From: Dicaeum eximium
Lineage: Eukaryota > Chordata > Aves > Passeriformes > Dicaeidae
Assembly (NCBI GenBank): GCA_013396995.1
Contig: VWZP01007940.1
Location: 434,001-498,000 of the forward strand
Direction of reading: 5' to 3'
DNA length: 64,000 nucleotides
The first letter of the stretch is position 1, and every line of letters starts with the position of its first letter. The notes under the pieces were generated by a model. That model saw only the letters and a program-made list of their open reading frames with translations. It was not told the origin of the DNA and ran no database searches. Position numbers and translations under genes: made by a program. Shown here one piece after another: positions 50,401-61,015 of the stretch.

Positions 50401-52944
50401 AAATGATACATGGAACTGAGCAGGATCATTCTGAAAGACAGCTTAATACATACCCACTGTTCTACAACTGTGGTAGTTTGGTCTCTTGCATGGTTAGCCC
50501 TACAATTTTCCTTTATGTCCTCAAGTGACCTGAAATTTTAGAGCGACTGCCATTCTTACAGACCATAGGAACAAAGTAGTCCCTATCTGAAATGATGAAG
50601 TTGAAGGAACTGTTTTCTCCCAACAGTACTGTTTACAAGCAGATTTTAGAGCTATATCAGCTCATTAAAAATTAAATTAGTCCTTAGTTACAGTGAATGT
50701 GATTAAATACCTATCTTCTTTCTTCTTATCTCTTCTATCTCTTATATGTCACCAATATTTGTCATGATCAATGAACACATCTCATTAAATTTTATTAGAA
50801 TTTCACTTGTTGAGAGAAAAACAGAGTGGTGGGGAGGAATAAAGAAACTTTGTTCATTAATTTCAAACCTGTTGTTTTTGAACTTCCATAAGAAATACGC
50901 AGAGAGGAATCTAATGATTTTTCACTGTATTGGATTGCATAATTTTTTCAGTGTTTACCACTTAAAAATAGGCAGTACCAAATATGTACTCATTTAGGCA
51001 TTTGCGTTTCACCTAAAACCTTGTCAGTATCTACTTTCTGGTTTACCATGCTTTTGATTTCTTGTAGAAGATCATGCACTTAGGTACGTGTGGTGGCTGC
51101 TCACAGATGAATCCATGGGATGTACTCATATCTGCTTATTTCTCTGTAGCTGACTCTTTTTTCCCTACAAAAGTCCTGCAAGAAGTATTCAGTGAGATTT
51201 TTCCTGATAATGTTATCTGGAGTCTAAATGGATACTTGGTTGCAGCAGCACCAGAAAACCAAGGTGTCCATAGGATTATTCCACGCTTTTATGCTGTATG
51301 CATCATTAATTCTGCTTTGCTTTCCCCAGTTATGTAATTACCTTCTTTAAGGGGACCATATTGTTTTTGAAAACAACAGTGTAGGAGCCTTAAGCAGGAC
51401 CTTAAGACTTACTGTCTCCTCTTCCACTCTTTCCTTTCATTTAATTTCCCATAATGTTAGGACTATTGTATTTCATGTCTACATTTCATAATGTAGTTTT
51501 TAATTTCTTTGACATTTTATATCCTCTTTATATACTCTGACTTTTGAGTGGTTATAATATTGAATTTTTCATGTCTTTCTTAGTAATACTACCAGAATTA
51601 AAAAAATCTCAAGCTGAATTCCAGTATTTTCAACAACTTATTTGCCCATCCAAGGAAATGGAATTCTCTTCTTGATGCCATCTTAGGTTTTTATATTATA
51701 AAATATTAAAATAGTATTAAAATTAGGCTCCCTAACTTGTAATCTGTTCAATCAAACAAATGTAGCATCTCTATGGTAAAATAATTTTTTTTTCTCAGAA
51801 TCTCAGGCCTTTATTCATCTAATTACTGAAATAATTTTTTTGCAAAATTCCATGTCTCTGGTAACTTCTACAGCACACCCTCTTTTCATCACCAAAGTGT
51901 TTCTATTTTCTTCAACTTTTATCTGGAATATTTTCTGCCTTCCTTAAGGGAGTGTTATCCTTATTTAGTTGAACTTTTTTTTTTTCTTTATGTGAGTATA
52001 TTAAGGGCCTCACTGAAGATCAGTTGAATACCTTCAATTAAAGTTTCTAACTTTTCTGAATCACAGTTACTTTTCAGTGACTCTAAATCACGCGTTGTTT
52101 TAAAAAAGCTCTCATGAACACTGCCGCAAATTCTTCAAACCCCTATTTGATGCACTTAATAAAAAAGCTACTTTCTCTTCACTCTGTATGGATGGTTTTA
52201 TTCTGATTGACTGCACGAACCCTAATGTTCTCGGATCAAGCACGCAATTTCTCTAGGCATGGCTGCTTTCCTCATTACCTAGGACACAGTGTCCTAGAAC
52301 AGGGCAAACCAATATGCAAACCCAGGTTAGCTAGGGAAAAGATATTTTGGATGTCCTGGACTAGAGATAGACTAAATGAACTTGAAGAACAAAGAACAGA
52401 GAATAGAACATGTCTACAGAGAATTCTGCGCATGAGAATTCTACATGCAGTAAAATGTTTCCACCATGGAGATGACTTTTCTACAATTTTACAAGGAATA
52501 TGTGGTACATGATATAAATTATTTCTTATTTCTCAAAAATAGGTGAGACAAATCATATTAGTGAATTAATATTTCATTTTTTATTTTTCAACAGAATACA
52601 AAGAAATAATCAAAAATTTGAGCTATGCTAAAAAAATATTTATAGGAAAAAAAGAAAAAAAAAAGTTGTGACTAAGTAGTAAAACAGAAATGCTTTGAGA
52701 AATAAACCAGAGTAATTTCATTACTAATGAAACAGATACAACTGATAATTTAGTGAAATGGTGGAAGCTTTTATACGTAGTATTTGTTTAATCACCTGGA
52801 TATTGTTTCACCATCTCTCAGTGGACAGCTCTTAGCAAAAATCCTTTTTTGGCCATAAGTAATTGTGTGAAAGTAGAATAGTTATAAGCTAATTCATTCT
52901 ATATATTTCAAAAGAGTTAGAATTCTTGTGTAATGTGAACCTGA
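47438..52944. other. Non-coding stretch
   Basis: I see no gene. The block at 49280-49480 is high in complexity and carries a GATA-type site overlapping an E-box (CTTATCAGATGG, 49414-49425), so it is a candidate regulatory element by inference. A 95-102-codon plus frame ends at 52512; the longer version starts at a TTG (52207) and the first ATG is at 52225. It has no domain I recognise. Confidence 0.45.
52279..52297. repeat. 19 bp near-perfect palindrome
   Basis: CTAGGACAC and GTGTCCTAG are exact inverted copies around a single A at 52288. It lies inside the unexplained open frame ending at 52512. Confidence 0.9.
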
Positions 52945-52970
52945 GGTGGGGGGAGGGGGTGGACGGTGGG
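52945..52970. other. G-rich island, possible G-quadruplex
   Basis: A 26-base plus-strand stretch containing G6, G5, two GG and a final GGG tract, isolated in AT-rich DNA. Three tracts of at least three G are present, so a three-layer quadruplex would need a bulge; a two-layer form is possible. Confidence 0.5.
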
Positions 52971-55398
52971 CATTGTTAACAAACAAAAATGGTAAGAATT
53001 TCAAGGAACCTGGCAAAGCATGTCTTTGTTCATCTTCTTTCTCCTGTCTGTCTTATTATTCCCTTGATATTACACTGACAAATCAAGAAGAAAACAATAT
53101 CTCCTAGAAACAAAAAAATCCTAAATTGATGAGTAATTACTCAGGGCAATGTAAAGCAGAATATAAGAAATAGTCTTCTGAGAAAGAGAAGTATCAACCT
53201 GATTTTTCTCTAGTATTAAGTTGCTTTCTTTCCTCTGTTTATACCATGTTCCTGGTAATATACCTTTTGCTAAAATTCCTTTTTACATTTATCAGCTACT
53301 CAGGTTTTCCAACATTGTGTTCCAATTTTCCTTTTATTATTGGACACTAGATCTACCCTGTCAAAATTATTTCTTTTATTGATTATTCCAACTCTAATTA
53401 TAGCATGGGACACATGAATTTATTCTATTAAGACTACCTCCAAACAATATCTTCTGTATTCTCTGGAATCATAGATTTTTGCTCATCTATAGGCATTAAT
53501 CAAAATTACAGGCTTTTATTGACTAATTCTCTCCCATTACAGTAGAAAACAAATAAGTAATGCTTTGGGGATTTGTTTCTTCTAAAACCAACCCATTTAA
53601 AGGGCCTGTACAGATGCAAGATTAAGTGTAAATTATTAGTCAGGGGACATCTATTTTTCAAATCAAATATATTACTGAATGCTTATGAATAAATAATGAA
53701 TCAAGTTTGCCTAATTAATTAATTATTCTTTTTTAATCTGCTAAATTATATTTTCTTATTATTTTCACACTTACAGGTTCCACAAAAAAGTGCTGCAGGT
53801 AGAAAAAAATTCTTTAAATGCTTATTGCAAATTATAGCTTATTCCAATAGATTAATTTATTGCAACTGAACAAAAGAGTTTATTAAATATTAATTTTCTT
53901 CTATCTTCACTGATATTAGTGATTTAAGTTTGGCTATAGTATAATCAATTACAGTGAAACATGCTGTGAGAAAGTGAGCCTAGCACATTAATTTAATCTA
54001 TTTTAGCTACTCCTGCTGTCTCAAAATCATTTCTATGGTTACAAGGCATTTGTCAAAGACTTCTAAAAGAAAACATCCTGTGCTGCTGATTCTTCTCTAA
54101 ATAAGGCTAGCATTTTATTATTCTCTCTTGAAATACCTAGTTTGGGATTTCTGTATCTCTCAACATTTCTCCCTCAGTAGAAGAGTATTAAAACATTGTC
54201 ATCAATTGACATTTTCTACAGACAAAATGCATGGTAGCTGCTTGTAAAACAGATACAAGAAACATGCAAATGTTTATAAGTACCTAGGAGAACTTGACAT
54301 GTCTCATCTGAGATATCAAAGTACTCAGTTTCTTTTCACCCTTTCAGGAAACATGCTAACAAAATCCACCGTGGGTTTTAGAGCTGTAAGACTTTAGTTG
54401 TAGGCTGACATGAATATAAATTGATACCTACAATATCAAGAAGGCAGGAGAGAAAGGATTGTAATTGTAATCTCTTAAATATGAACCTATACCAACTTTG
54501 ATCCTGCATTTGATATAACTCATGTGTGGTCCCAAGTTGTAGAAACTTTTAAAGGGAGATTCAACTCTTAATACTTGAATGCAACTGGCATCACCCTTAT
54601 ATGACATAGATTGGTTTTGGGAGAAATACATTATTTTCAATCATCATTTGAGAGAAAATAATACAAGCTGCTCTGAGACTTCAATATGAAGCATCACTAG
54701 AGCTTGAAAATAGGCCATGACTACAGCCTACTTTTATCTTGTATAAAGTTGCGTTGCTACCCAAAGGGGCAAACTCTGCCTCTTCTTTTTGTTTCCCTCC
54801 TTCTGTCAGAACAAGGGTTCATGAGTCTCCATAGTGAGCTGGTTCTAAAGCCTTAACCTTCACATTAAAAAGCCATGTACAAGTCATCCTCACTGACACC
54901 CATGCTGGAATGTGGCTCTTTTGTCCTTTATTTACAGAAGCATTGAAATTCCATTCTGCAAAGGAATGCCTCTGCTGGCCATTCAATACAAAATAAATAG
55001 AATTTATTTTTCTTTGTAAAGAAGGCTTATTTGGTTTGATTTTTATACTTTATTTTTTTATCACAGAAGATTTCCAGGATTGTTATATGCTGGTATGATG
55101 GCAAATACTCAGAAATCCAATCTGTGACGAATTCCGCAAATAAGAATTTTGAATTCTTTCAAATAAAACATCATAGCATAAACTATGCTACGATCACAGG
55201 TCACAGGCTACCTCTGGACCACCTAATCTGTCCACCTAAGCACCTGCTTAAAGCAGTGCTAACTTCAAAGTTAGCTTAGATTTTTGAAGACTGTCCTCAG
55301 TCGAAATGCAAAAAGCTTCAAGGATTGAGATTTTATGGTCTTCCTGGGCTCTTGCCCCAGTCCTTAAATGCTTTCATGGTGTCTGTTTTGAGGCTTGC
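52971..55398. other. AT-rich non-coding stretch
   Basis: I see no gene or recognised repeat. TAATTAATTAATTA-type sequence occurs near 53713-53726. Confidence 0.5.
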
Positions 55399-56835
55399 TG
55401 TGGTGGTTTGGCTTCTTGACCCTGATGGGATACTAGGTGCTTAAGAAAGCTGCTCGACCAGCTGAACAGGGGAGAAAACCATAATGAAAGGCTCATGGGT
55501 CAAGATAAGGGCAAGGAGAGTTCCCTCACCAGTTGCTGTCATGGGCAAAACAGACTCGCTTTCTAAAACTGCCTGAAATGAGTTTGCAAGGGGATGCACG
55601 TCCGTCATGCCTTTCCAGTAACAAGCACTAGAATAAGAGGAAGTATGGCCTCAAGTTGTGCCAGAGGAGGTTTAGATTTAATATTAAGAAGGATAATAAC
55701 CATAAGTGTTCTCTATTATTGGAACATGATATCTGGGGAAGTGGTGCAGTGACCATGCCTGAAGATATCAAAAAGACATTTAGATGGGTCACTTATTGAC
55801 ATGGCTTAGTGATGGACTTGACAGGGCTGGATTAGCAATTGCACTTTAGGATCTTAAAGATCCTTTTCAACCTGAAAGATTCTATGAGTCTGTGAATTAC
55901 GACAAAAATATTTTAAGTTGTTACCAATCAAACTAGAGTAAGGCAATGATAAATACAACCAAATCTTCCTCTTGCCTGCCCCTTCATCTCAGGCTCAATT
56001 TTATTCCAAATTATTTACTTTCTTCCTCTGAGAGGTACAGTGAAATGGGAAATGGGGGTTGTGGTCAGTTCATTGTGCAATATCTCTGCTGCTCCTTCCT
56101 CTTCATGGGGAGAACCCTCAGTCTTCCCCTGCTCCAGCACGGGGTTCCTTCTGTTGGAGACAGCCCCCCATGGACTTCTCCCACACTGGTCCTTCCCATG
56201 GGCTGCAGTTCCTCACAAACTGCTCCAGTGTGGGTCCCTTCCACAATGTGCGGTCCTTCAGGTACAGCCTGCTTCAGTGTAAGTCCCCTGTAGGGTCACA
56301 AGACCTGCCAGGAAACCTGCCCCAACATGGATTCTTCTCTTTAAGGGGCCACAGGTCCTGCCAGGAGCCTGCTCCAGAGCAGGCTTGCCACAGGGTCACA
56401 GACCCCTTCAGGCATCCACTTTCTCCAATGGGGTCTTCCATGGGCTGCGGGTGGATCTCTGCTCCACCATGGAGCTCCATGGGCTGCAGGGACAGCACAG
56501 CCTTGCCACGATCCACACTATGGGCTGCAGGGCAATCTGCGCTCTGGTGCCTGGAGCACCTCCTGCCCCTCCTTCTGCACTTACTTTGGTGTCTGCAGGG
56601 CTTTTTCTCTCACACACTCTCTCTCCAGACGCAGTTTGTTGCACAGATTTGTTTTCCCTTCTTACGTGTGCCGTCACAGAGGCACCACCACTGACAAGGG
56701 CTGATTTGACCTTGGCCAGCAGTGGTCCAACCTGGAGTCGCTGGCATTGCCTCCATTGTACACAGGGGCAGCCTCAGGCAGCCCCCCAGAGAAGACACTC
56801 GTGTATTCCCCCCACCACTAAAACCCACCATGCAA
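55399..56835 (-). mobile_element. LTR of the same G+C-rich family, interrupted by a CR1
   Basis: The element starts TGTGGTGG at 55399 and can be followed to about 56835 (CCAATAC). It shares with the LTR at 13568-14729 the order of blocks: a dinucleotide-poor first 160 bases, a 'ttaccaatcaaa' block, then 'catgggctgcag' and 'tgctccagc' units, 'ggtgtctgcaggg', and a final 'ccaccac.aaaaccca' block. By this colinearity it has the same orientation, minus. The AATAAA seen in the other copy is mutated here. A CR1 splits it at 55564-55897. I could not find a matching target duplication, and the high-coordinate edge is uncertain by some ten bases. The 211- and 197-codon open frames inside it are not genes. 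Confidence 0.8.
55564..55897 (+). mobile_element. CR1 LINE 3' fragment nested in the LTR
   Basis: The text runs from the CR1 'ctacctgaaaggaggttg' equivalent (55567-55590) through the 'ggcctcaagttg.gccagaggaggttt' block (55648-55677) to the 3' octamer region (GATTCTATGAGTCTGTGAA, 55879-55897). LTR sequence stops just before it and resumes about 10-25 bases after it ('ttaccaatcaaac'). The CR1 therefore inserted into an LTR already present. It is 5' truncated and in the opposite orientation to the LTR. Confidence 0.88.
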
Positions 56836-58513
56836 ATCCAATACCTGTATCTCTTTGCAATTTGCCATTTACAACTAATATCTGGAGTCTGTTGCTTTCT
56901 TCTTTATGGCAGTTCATTACAGTAGTTGATTGTAGCAAGCTGATGCTCTCCTGCCTAGTCACATCACCTCTGCACTAAACAAATCCATTTCCCTTTTCCT
57001 CTCCTCATCTATCACATGCTCCATTCCCCTAACCACCTCAGCAGTATAGTACTAATGAGTATATCACTGTAAAGTAAAGATGATCCAAGAAGAAAGAGAA
57101 AACTTAAAAATAAACAAGGTGATCAAGGTAACTCTAGGCACATGTATCTGGTTGCAATGAAGAGCTAGTAATGTAGTATTTTTCTGGGGGAAAAAAGGGT
57201 CAGTCACTTAAAATCTTTTTTCTGAAAGCAATCAGTCATGAAGAAATTAGGCATTAACTCCCAGATTCTGGGCAGCATGCTCTCTCCCCTTTGCTGAAAA
57301 GCGTTGAACCCTCGAGTTTGATATAAAGAATTCACTATTTTCTCAAGGAAATCTATATGGAGCTCAAATTCCTTGAAAGATTAGGAAATTAGAATATTGA
57401 TTTTCCTAATTGTGGTGGGGTTATAAATTACAGTAAGTGCACTTCAAAATAGAAGGACTAGAACTTTTTCATCTGCTTCTTAAATTTCAAATACACAGTT
57501 TGCAGGAAAGGAGCAGTGGCAGAAAAATAAGAAACTGTTGAGGATGAAAGTAAACCCTTTCAATATGGGTGATTTACAAGATAAAAATCACTTCTTTTCA
57601 CTGTGCAAATTCCAACTTTAATAGAAAAAACAAAATCCCAAACCAGTCCTCCCAATGTCATGTCTCACAAAGGCAAGAAGGAAATGTACCTTCCCCATGT
57701 TAACTGGCCTATTGCCTAGATTAATGTTTGCTCTAAAGATGTAAATGCAAATTAATTTTAAAATAAAACTTAATTATTTCTTTGCATTATGCACACAGAT
57801 CTATGGCTCTGTTTTGAGATCTGATGACAGCAAGCCAATGAATAACAAAATCTATCAAGAACAGCAAAGAAAACTGTAGCCCCTTTATAAAATTGAAGTT
57901 TTAAATGCCCCATTTAATGTTTTCTGAAACACATGAAAAAAGGATATTAATTCCTTGAAGAAAGCTTGCAATAATGAAAGTATTATCTTCACTTTATACT
58001 AAAATTTTTTGAAATGTAGAGATTGATGCTTACTAATTGTCATTGAATGCACACAGCCCCAAAAAGAGGTAAGCCATGACTTACCCTTCTGCTCTTCTGT
58101 ATTATTCCTTATGATGAATGCATTATTAAAAGGCAATAAGAACCACCATTATGACACTGGAATTTTAGCAGCAGCCACTGCAGAACTTAATGTCTTGGAC
58201 ATATTTTTATTCTATCATTTTTATTTTAATTTTAAAGGCAATATTTCAGGGGAATAGTTATGACTAGGAGCTTCCATGGATGCAAAAGTTTCAAAACCTA
58301 ACCAAGCCATTAAGTTACATATTTTCAGAGAAGTGGGATCTAAATTTGTTCATCCTCATTATTCAGAGAGTAAAACTAAAAATCACAGATTGAGGGCTAA
58401 GAATTTGTTGGGATTTTCACAGTCTGTTGCAAACATAGGTCTACTCCTAACTGTGTGAATAGGACATATACTGGACATCTCTGGCAGTAAAACATAGGAA
58501 ATTAAATATCTTT
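56836..58513. other. Non-coding stretch
   Basis: Unique AT-rich DNA; no gene or repeat recognised. Confidence 0.5.
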
Positions 58514-58612
58514 GGCATACTCATAGTATATATACTCATAGTATAAATACATGTATACAAGTATATACATATATATATGTTCATATATATATATATATGT
58601 AATATGTATACA
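58514..58612. repeat. AT/ATGT-rich simple repeat
   Basis: Imperfect alternating AT with interspersed G/C, including a repeated ACTCATAGTATA unit (58519-58544) and TA runs at 58567-58579 and 58584-58599. Confidence 0.9.
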
Positions 58613-60699
58613 GTTAGTTTATATTTTTTCTTATTTGTGTGTTTGGATGCATTACCAAAAATCACAAAAGCTAGGCTCTGCATATTTTCAGAGTTCAGTG
58701 CAAGGGCAATTTTGTTTGGGGAATTAAGACAGGCTTTAGCTTAGTTCTCCAAAATAAATCTAGTCCTTTAAATTCCAGTGAAAATAAAGATTTTTTTTTT
58801 TAGAAGTAAACAGAACTGTATAACATGCAGCATATTAAGTTAAAATTCTATGGTGAAGTAGAACTTTTTTCTAGATATCTAGATTTTCTACTGTTTTATG
58901 GCTTTAAGACCTTTCTCTTTCAGCAAACAGTTACACTTATGAAAACACACAATCACATTGAATGTTTCAACACAAAACATTAATCACAGAACAGATTATT
59001 TCCTTCTTTCTGGTCACTGGCAGTGAAATGGCAAGCTGAATGTCAAGGCAAGCCACTGCTTTTACCAGTCTCCAGGTGCTGCCCTGGAGACTGAGGTTGC
59101 TGGTCCTCAACTACCCTGTTTTTTAGCTTTCCACTTCAATTGGTCTTTTTCCTTTTGGTCACTGAATCACTAGTAAAGTAAATTAATGTTTGAGAACTGA
59201 TGGAGAACTGATGGATGTCCCTTAAAGATTTTTGCATTGGTCCCAATAAGATATTGAATACCTATATGACTTGACCCATGAATTATCAAGAGTTCCTTAA
59301 AAGATCCTGGCAAAATATATTTTCTTTCAGTCAGGTTGCAATCTTCAAAGCGGATGTAATTTTCTGTCAGTTTAATGTAAACCATCCCACATTTTCCAAC
59401 AAAAATGCAGAAATTGACTCATAGGACTTGACCTGAATGCAGCTAGGAATCTTGATTTAAAATTACTAATTACTTTATGACTCAAATCTCAATATGAAAA
59501 CACTGCAAAAGCAAGTTGCGGTTTGTTTGGTTTAGTTTTGGATTTTTTGCTTTTTCCTCTGGCATTTATACACTGTGAGAAATAAACAGCTGGGGTAAGC
59601 AGCAGGCCTTTCAATATGTTTTATTTATTTATACACAGAACTTTAAGCATATGTCATATTGATGGCATTTACATCATAATATATGTTGTTCCCTATAGCT
59701 GTGCAAATTCATCAAAATTGTCTGAATATCTACTGAATGCTAAGGGAGGAACAGCTTACCAAACTTTTTTCCATCTGGTTCTTATCCCGCAGGCTCAGCT
59801 TTTCTGCATAAAGCACTCAGAGAAGGAAATATATATTTTAAAATGTAATAGTCTGCCTCTGAAATAAAGTGGTTCCTTTTCTCAGACCAAATGAAAGAAG
59901 AAATAGACATAGGAATTTAGTTTGTTCCAGCTTTGAGAACAAAAATAATAGAAGGGAAGCATCCACGGTGAGAACTAAGAGGATTACATCTAGGTTAAAT
60001 AAACTACATTAGAAAATGTGGCTTTATAGGACAGCTTGTACAAAAATACACCTTTTCACTTGTACATTTCCACTTAAATTTATATGTACTTGACAGATTT
60101 ACTGATGCAGAAGCTCTGTTTTTTAGGTTTATGCTAACATTTTAAGACTTTGTCCTTCACTGAATGGTGTCTAAGATAATAACATTTATGTGCATCCATA
60201 CTCTGAGATAAAATATCAGGAAAAATTATTCAGGGGCTTCTTTTGTTGTGTAGAACTGGAGTCAGTCCATGCATGGACTCATGAGTTCCAGGCCTGTTAG
60301 CTGTTCAGTCAAGGCTAGGTGCCTCAATACGGAAAACTGTCTACCCACCCAAATTAGAATAAGCAAGTACTGATTTCTCTGATCTTTGACATTGTTACAG
60401 TGTCTGATGACATTCACCAAACCTTTCTACTTGATTTGCTGGGTCTAGATTAAGCCTGCTCCATGTCCACCCAGATAAAATAAACTCCAATAAAAATTAA
60501 ATCAGTTAAAAAAAGTGAATGTTTCCCATGTTCAAGCCAAAATGTATCCAAATCCAGCATTGTATTGATTTTTGGCTCTAGAAGATTCATGGAGATCTAC
60601 TTTCTATGTTTTGTTCTGGACAGTGTGTGGAAATTTATGCTTCATTTAGTGGGATGTCTCCAAAGATGGAAAGATTAGCTCTAAATGAGTAAATGACTG
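58613..60699. other. Non-coding stretch
   Basis: I see no gene. A 12-base unit GAGAACTGATGG is tandemly repeated near 59192-59216. Confidence 0.5.
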
Positions 60700-61015
60700 C
60701 ACTAATTGACTAAAGTGTTTTCTTTAAAGTAATAGACATACTTGAAATATACTTTACATGACAGCATAATACTGTCTGCTGTTGTTTTCTTGCATAAACA
60801 CCAACAGCAATAATGGTCCACTTACTACTACAAACTGTGGGGAGAAAATATTCAGGAAAATGGAGCCAGTGGGTAGTACTGTAACCATGGCAACAATTGG
60901 AATGAGAAGACACATGCCTTCGGACTCAGGGGGATTCACTGTCCAAACACCAGTGACTCACCTTCTGCTTTTTCCCAGCACTCCCAAAGGAGTGATGGGT
61001 ACCTTTTGTTGAGAA
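60700..61015. promoter_or_regulatory. Candidate conserved element with an RFX X-box-like site
   Basis: The 14 bases GTAACCATGGCAAC at 60881-60894 fit the full RFX X-box pattern GTNRCC(N0-3)RGYAAC. The surrounding ~300 bases are higher in complexity than the neighbours. Both strands are open here for 60-76 codons (60782-61012 plus, 60754-60939 minus, the latter very hydrophobic), but neither frame has a recognised domain or clear splice signals. The regulatory call is inference; one chance match to this pattern in a window of this size would not be surprising. Confidence 0.25.

Noticed and set aside
56836..56870. TTGC near 56856 as target duplication of the second LTR
   Set aside because: It is about 20 bases past the last family-matching sequence and is not preceded by the expected CA end, so it is not accepted as a flank.
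56059..56978. 211- and 197-codon open frames as genes
   Set aside because: They overlap each other in different frames inside the LTR at 55399-56835 and mirror the pseudo-frames of the first LTR.
60754..60939. Hydrophobic 61-codon minus frame as a membrane protein exon
   Set aside because: No splice sites of good quality and no family resemblance. The opposite strand is equally open, so chance is sufficient.
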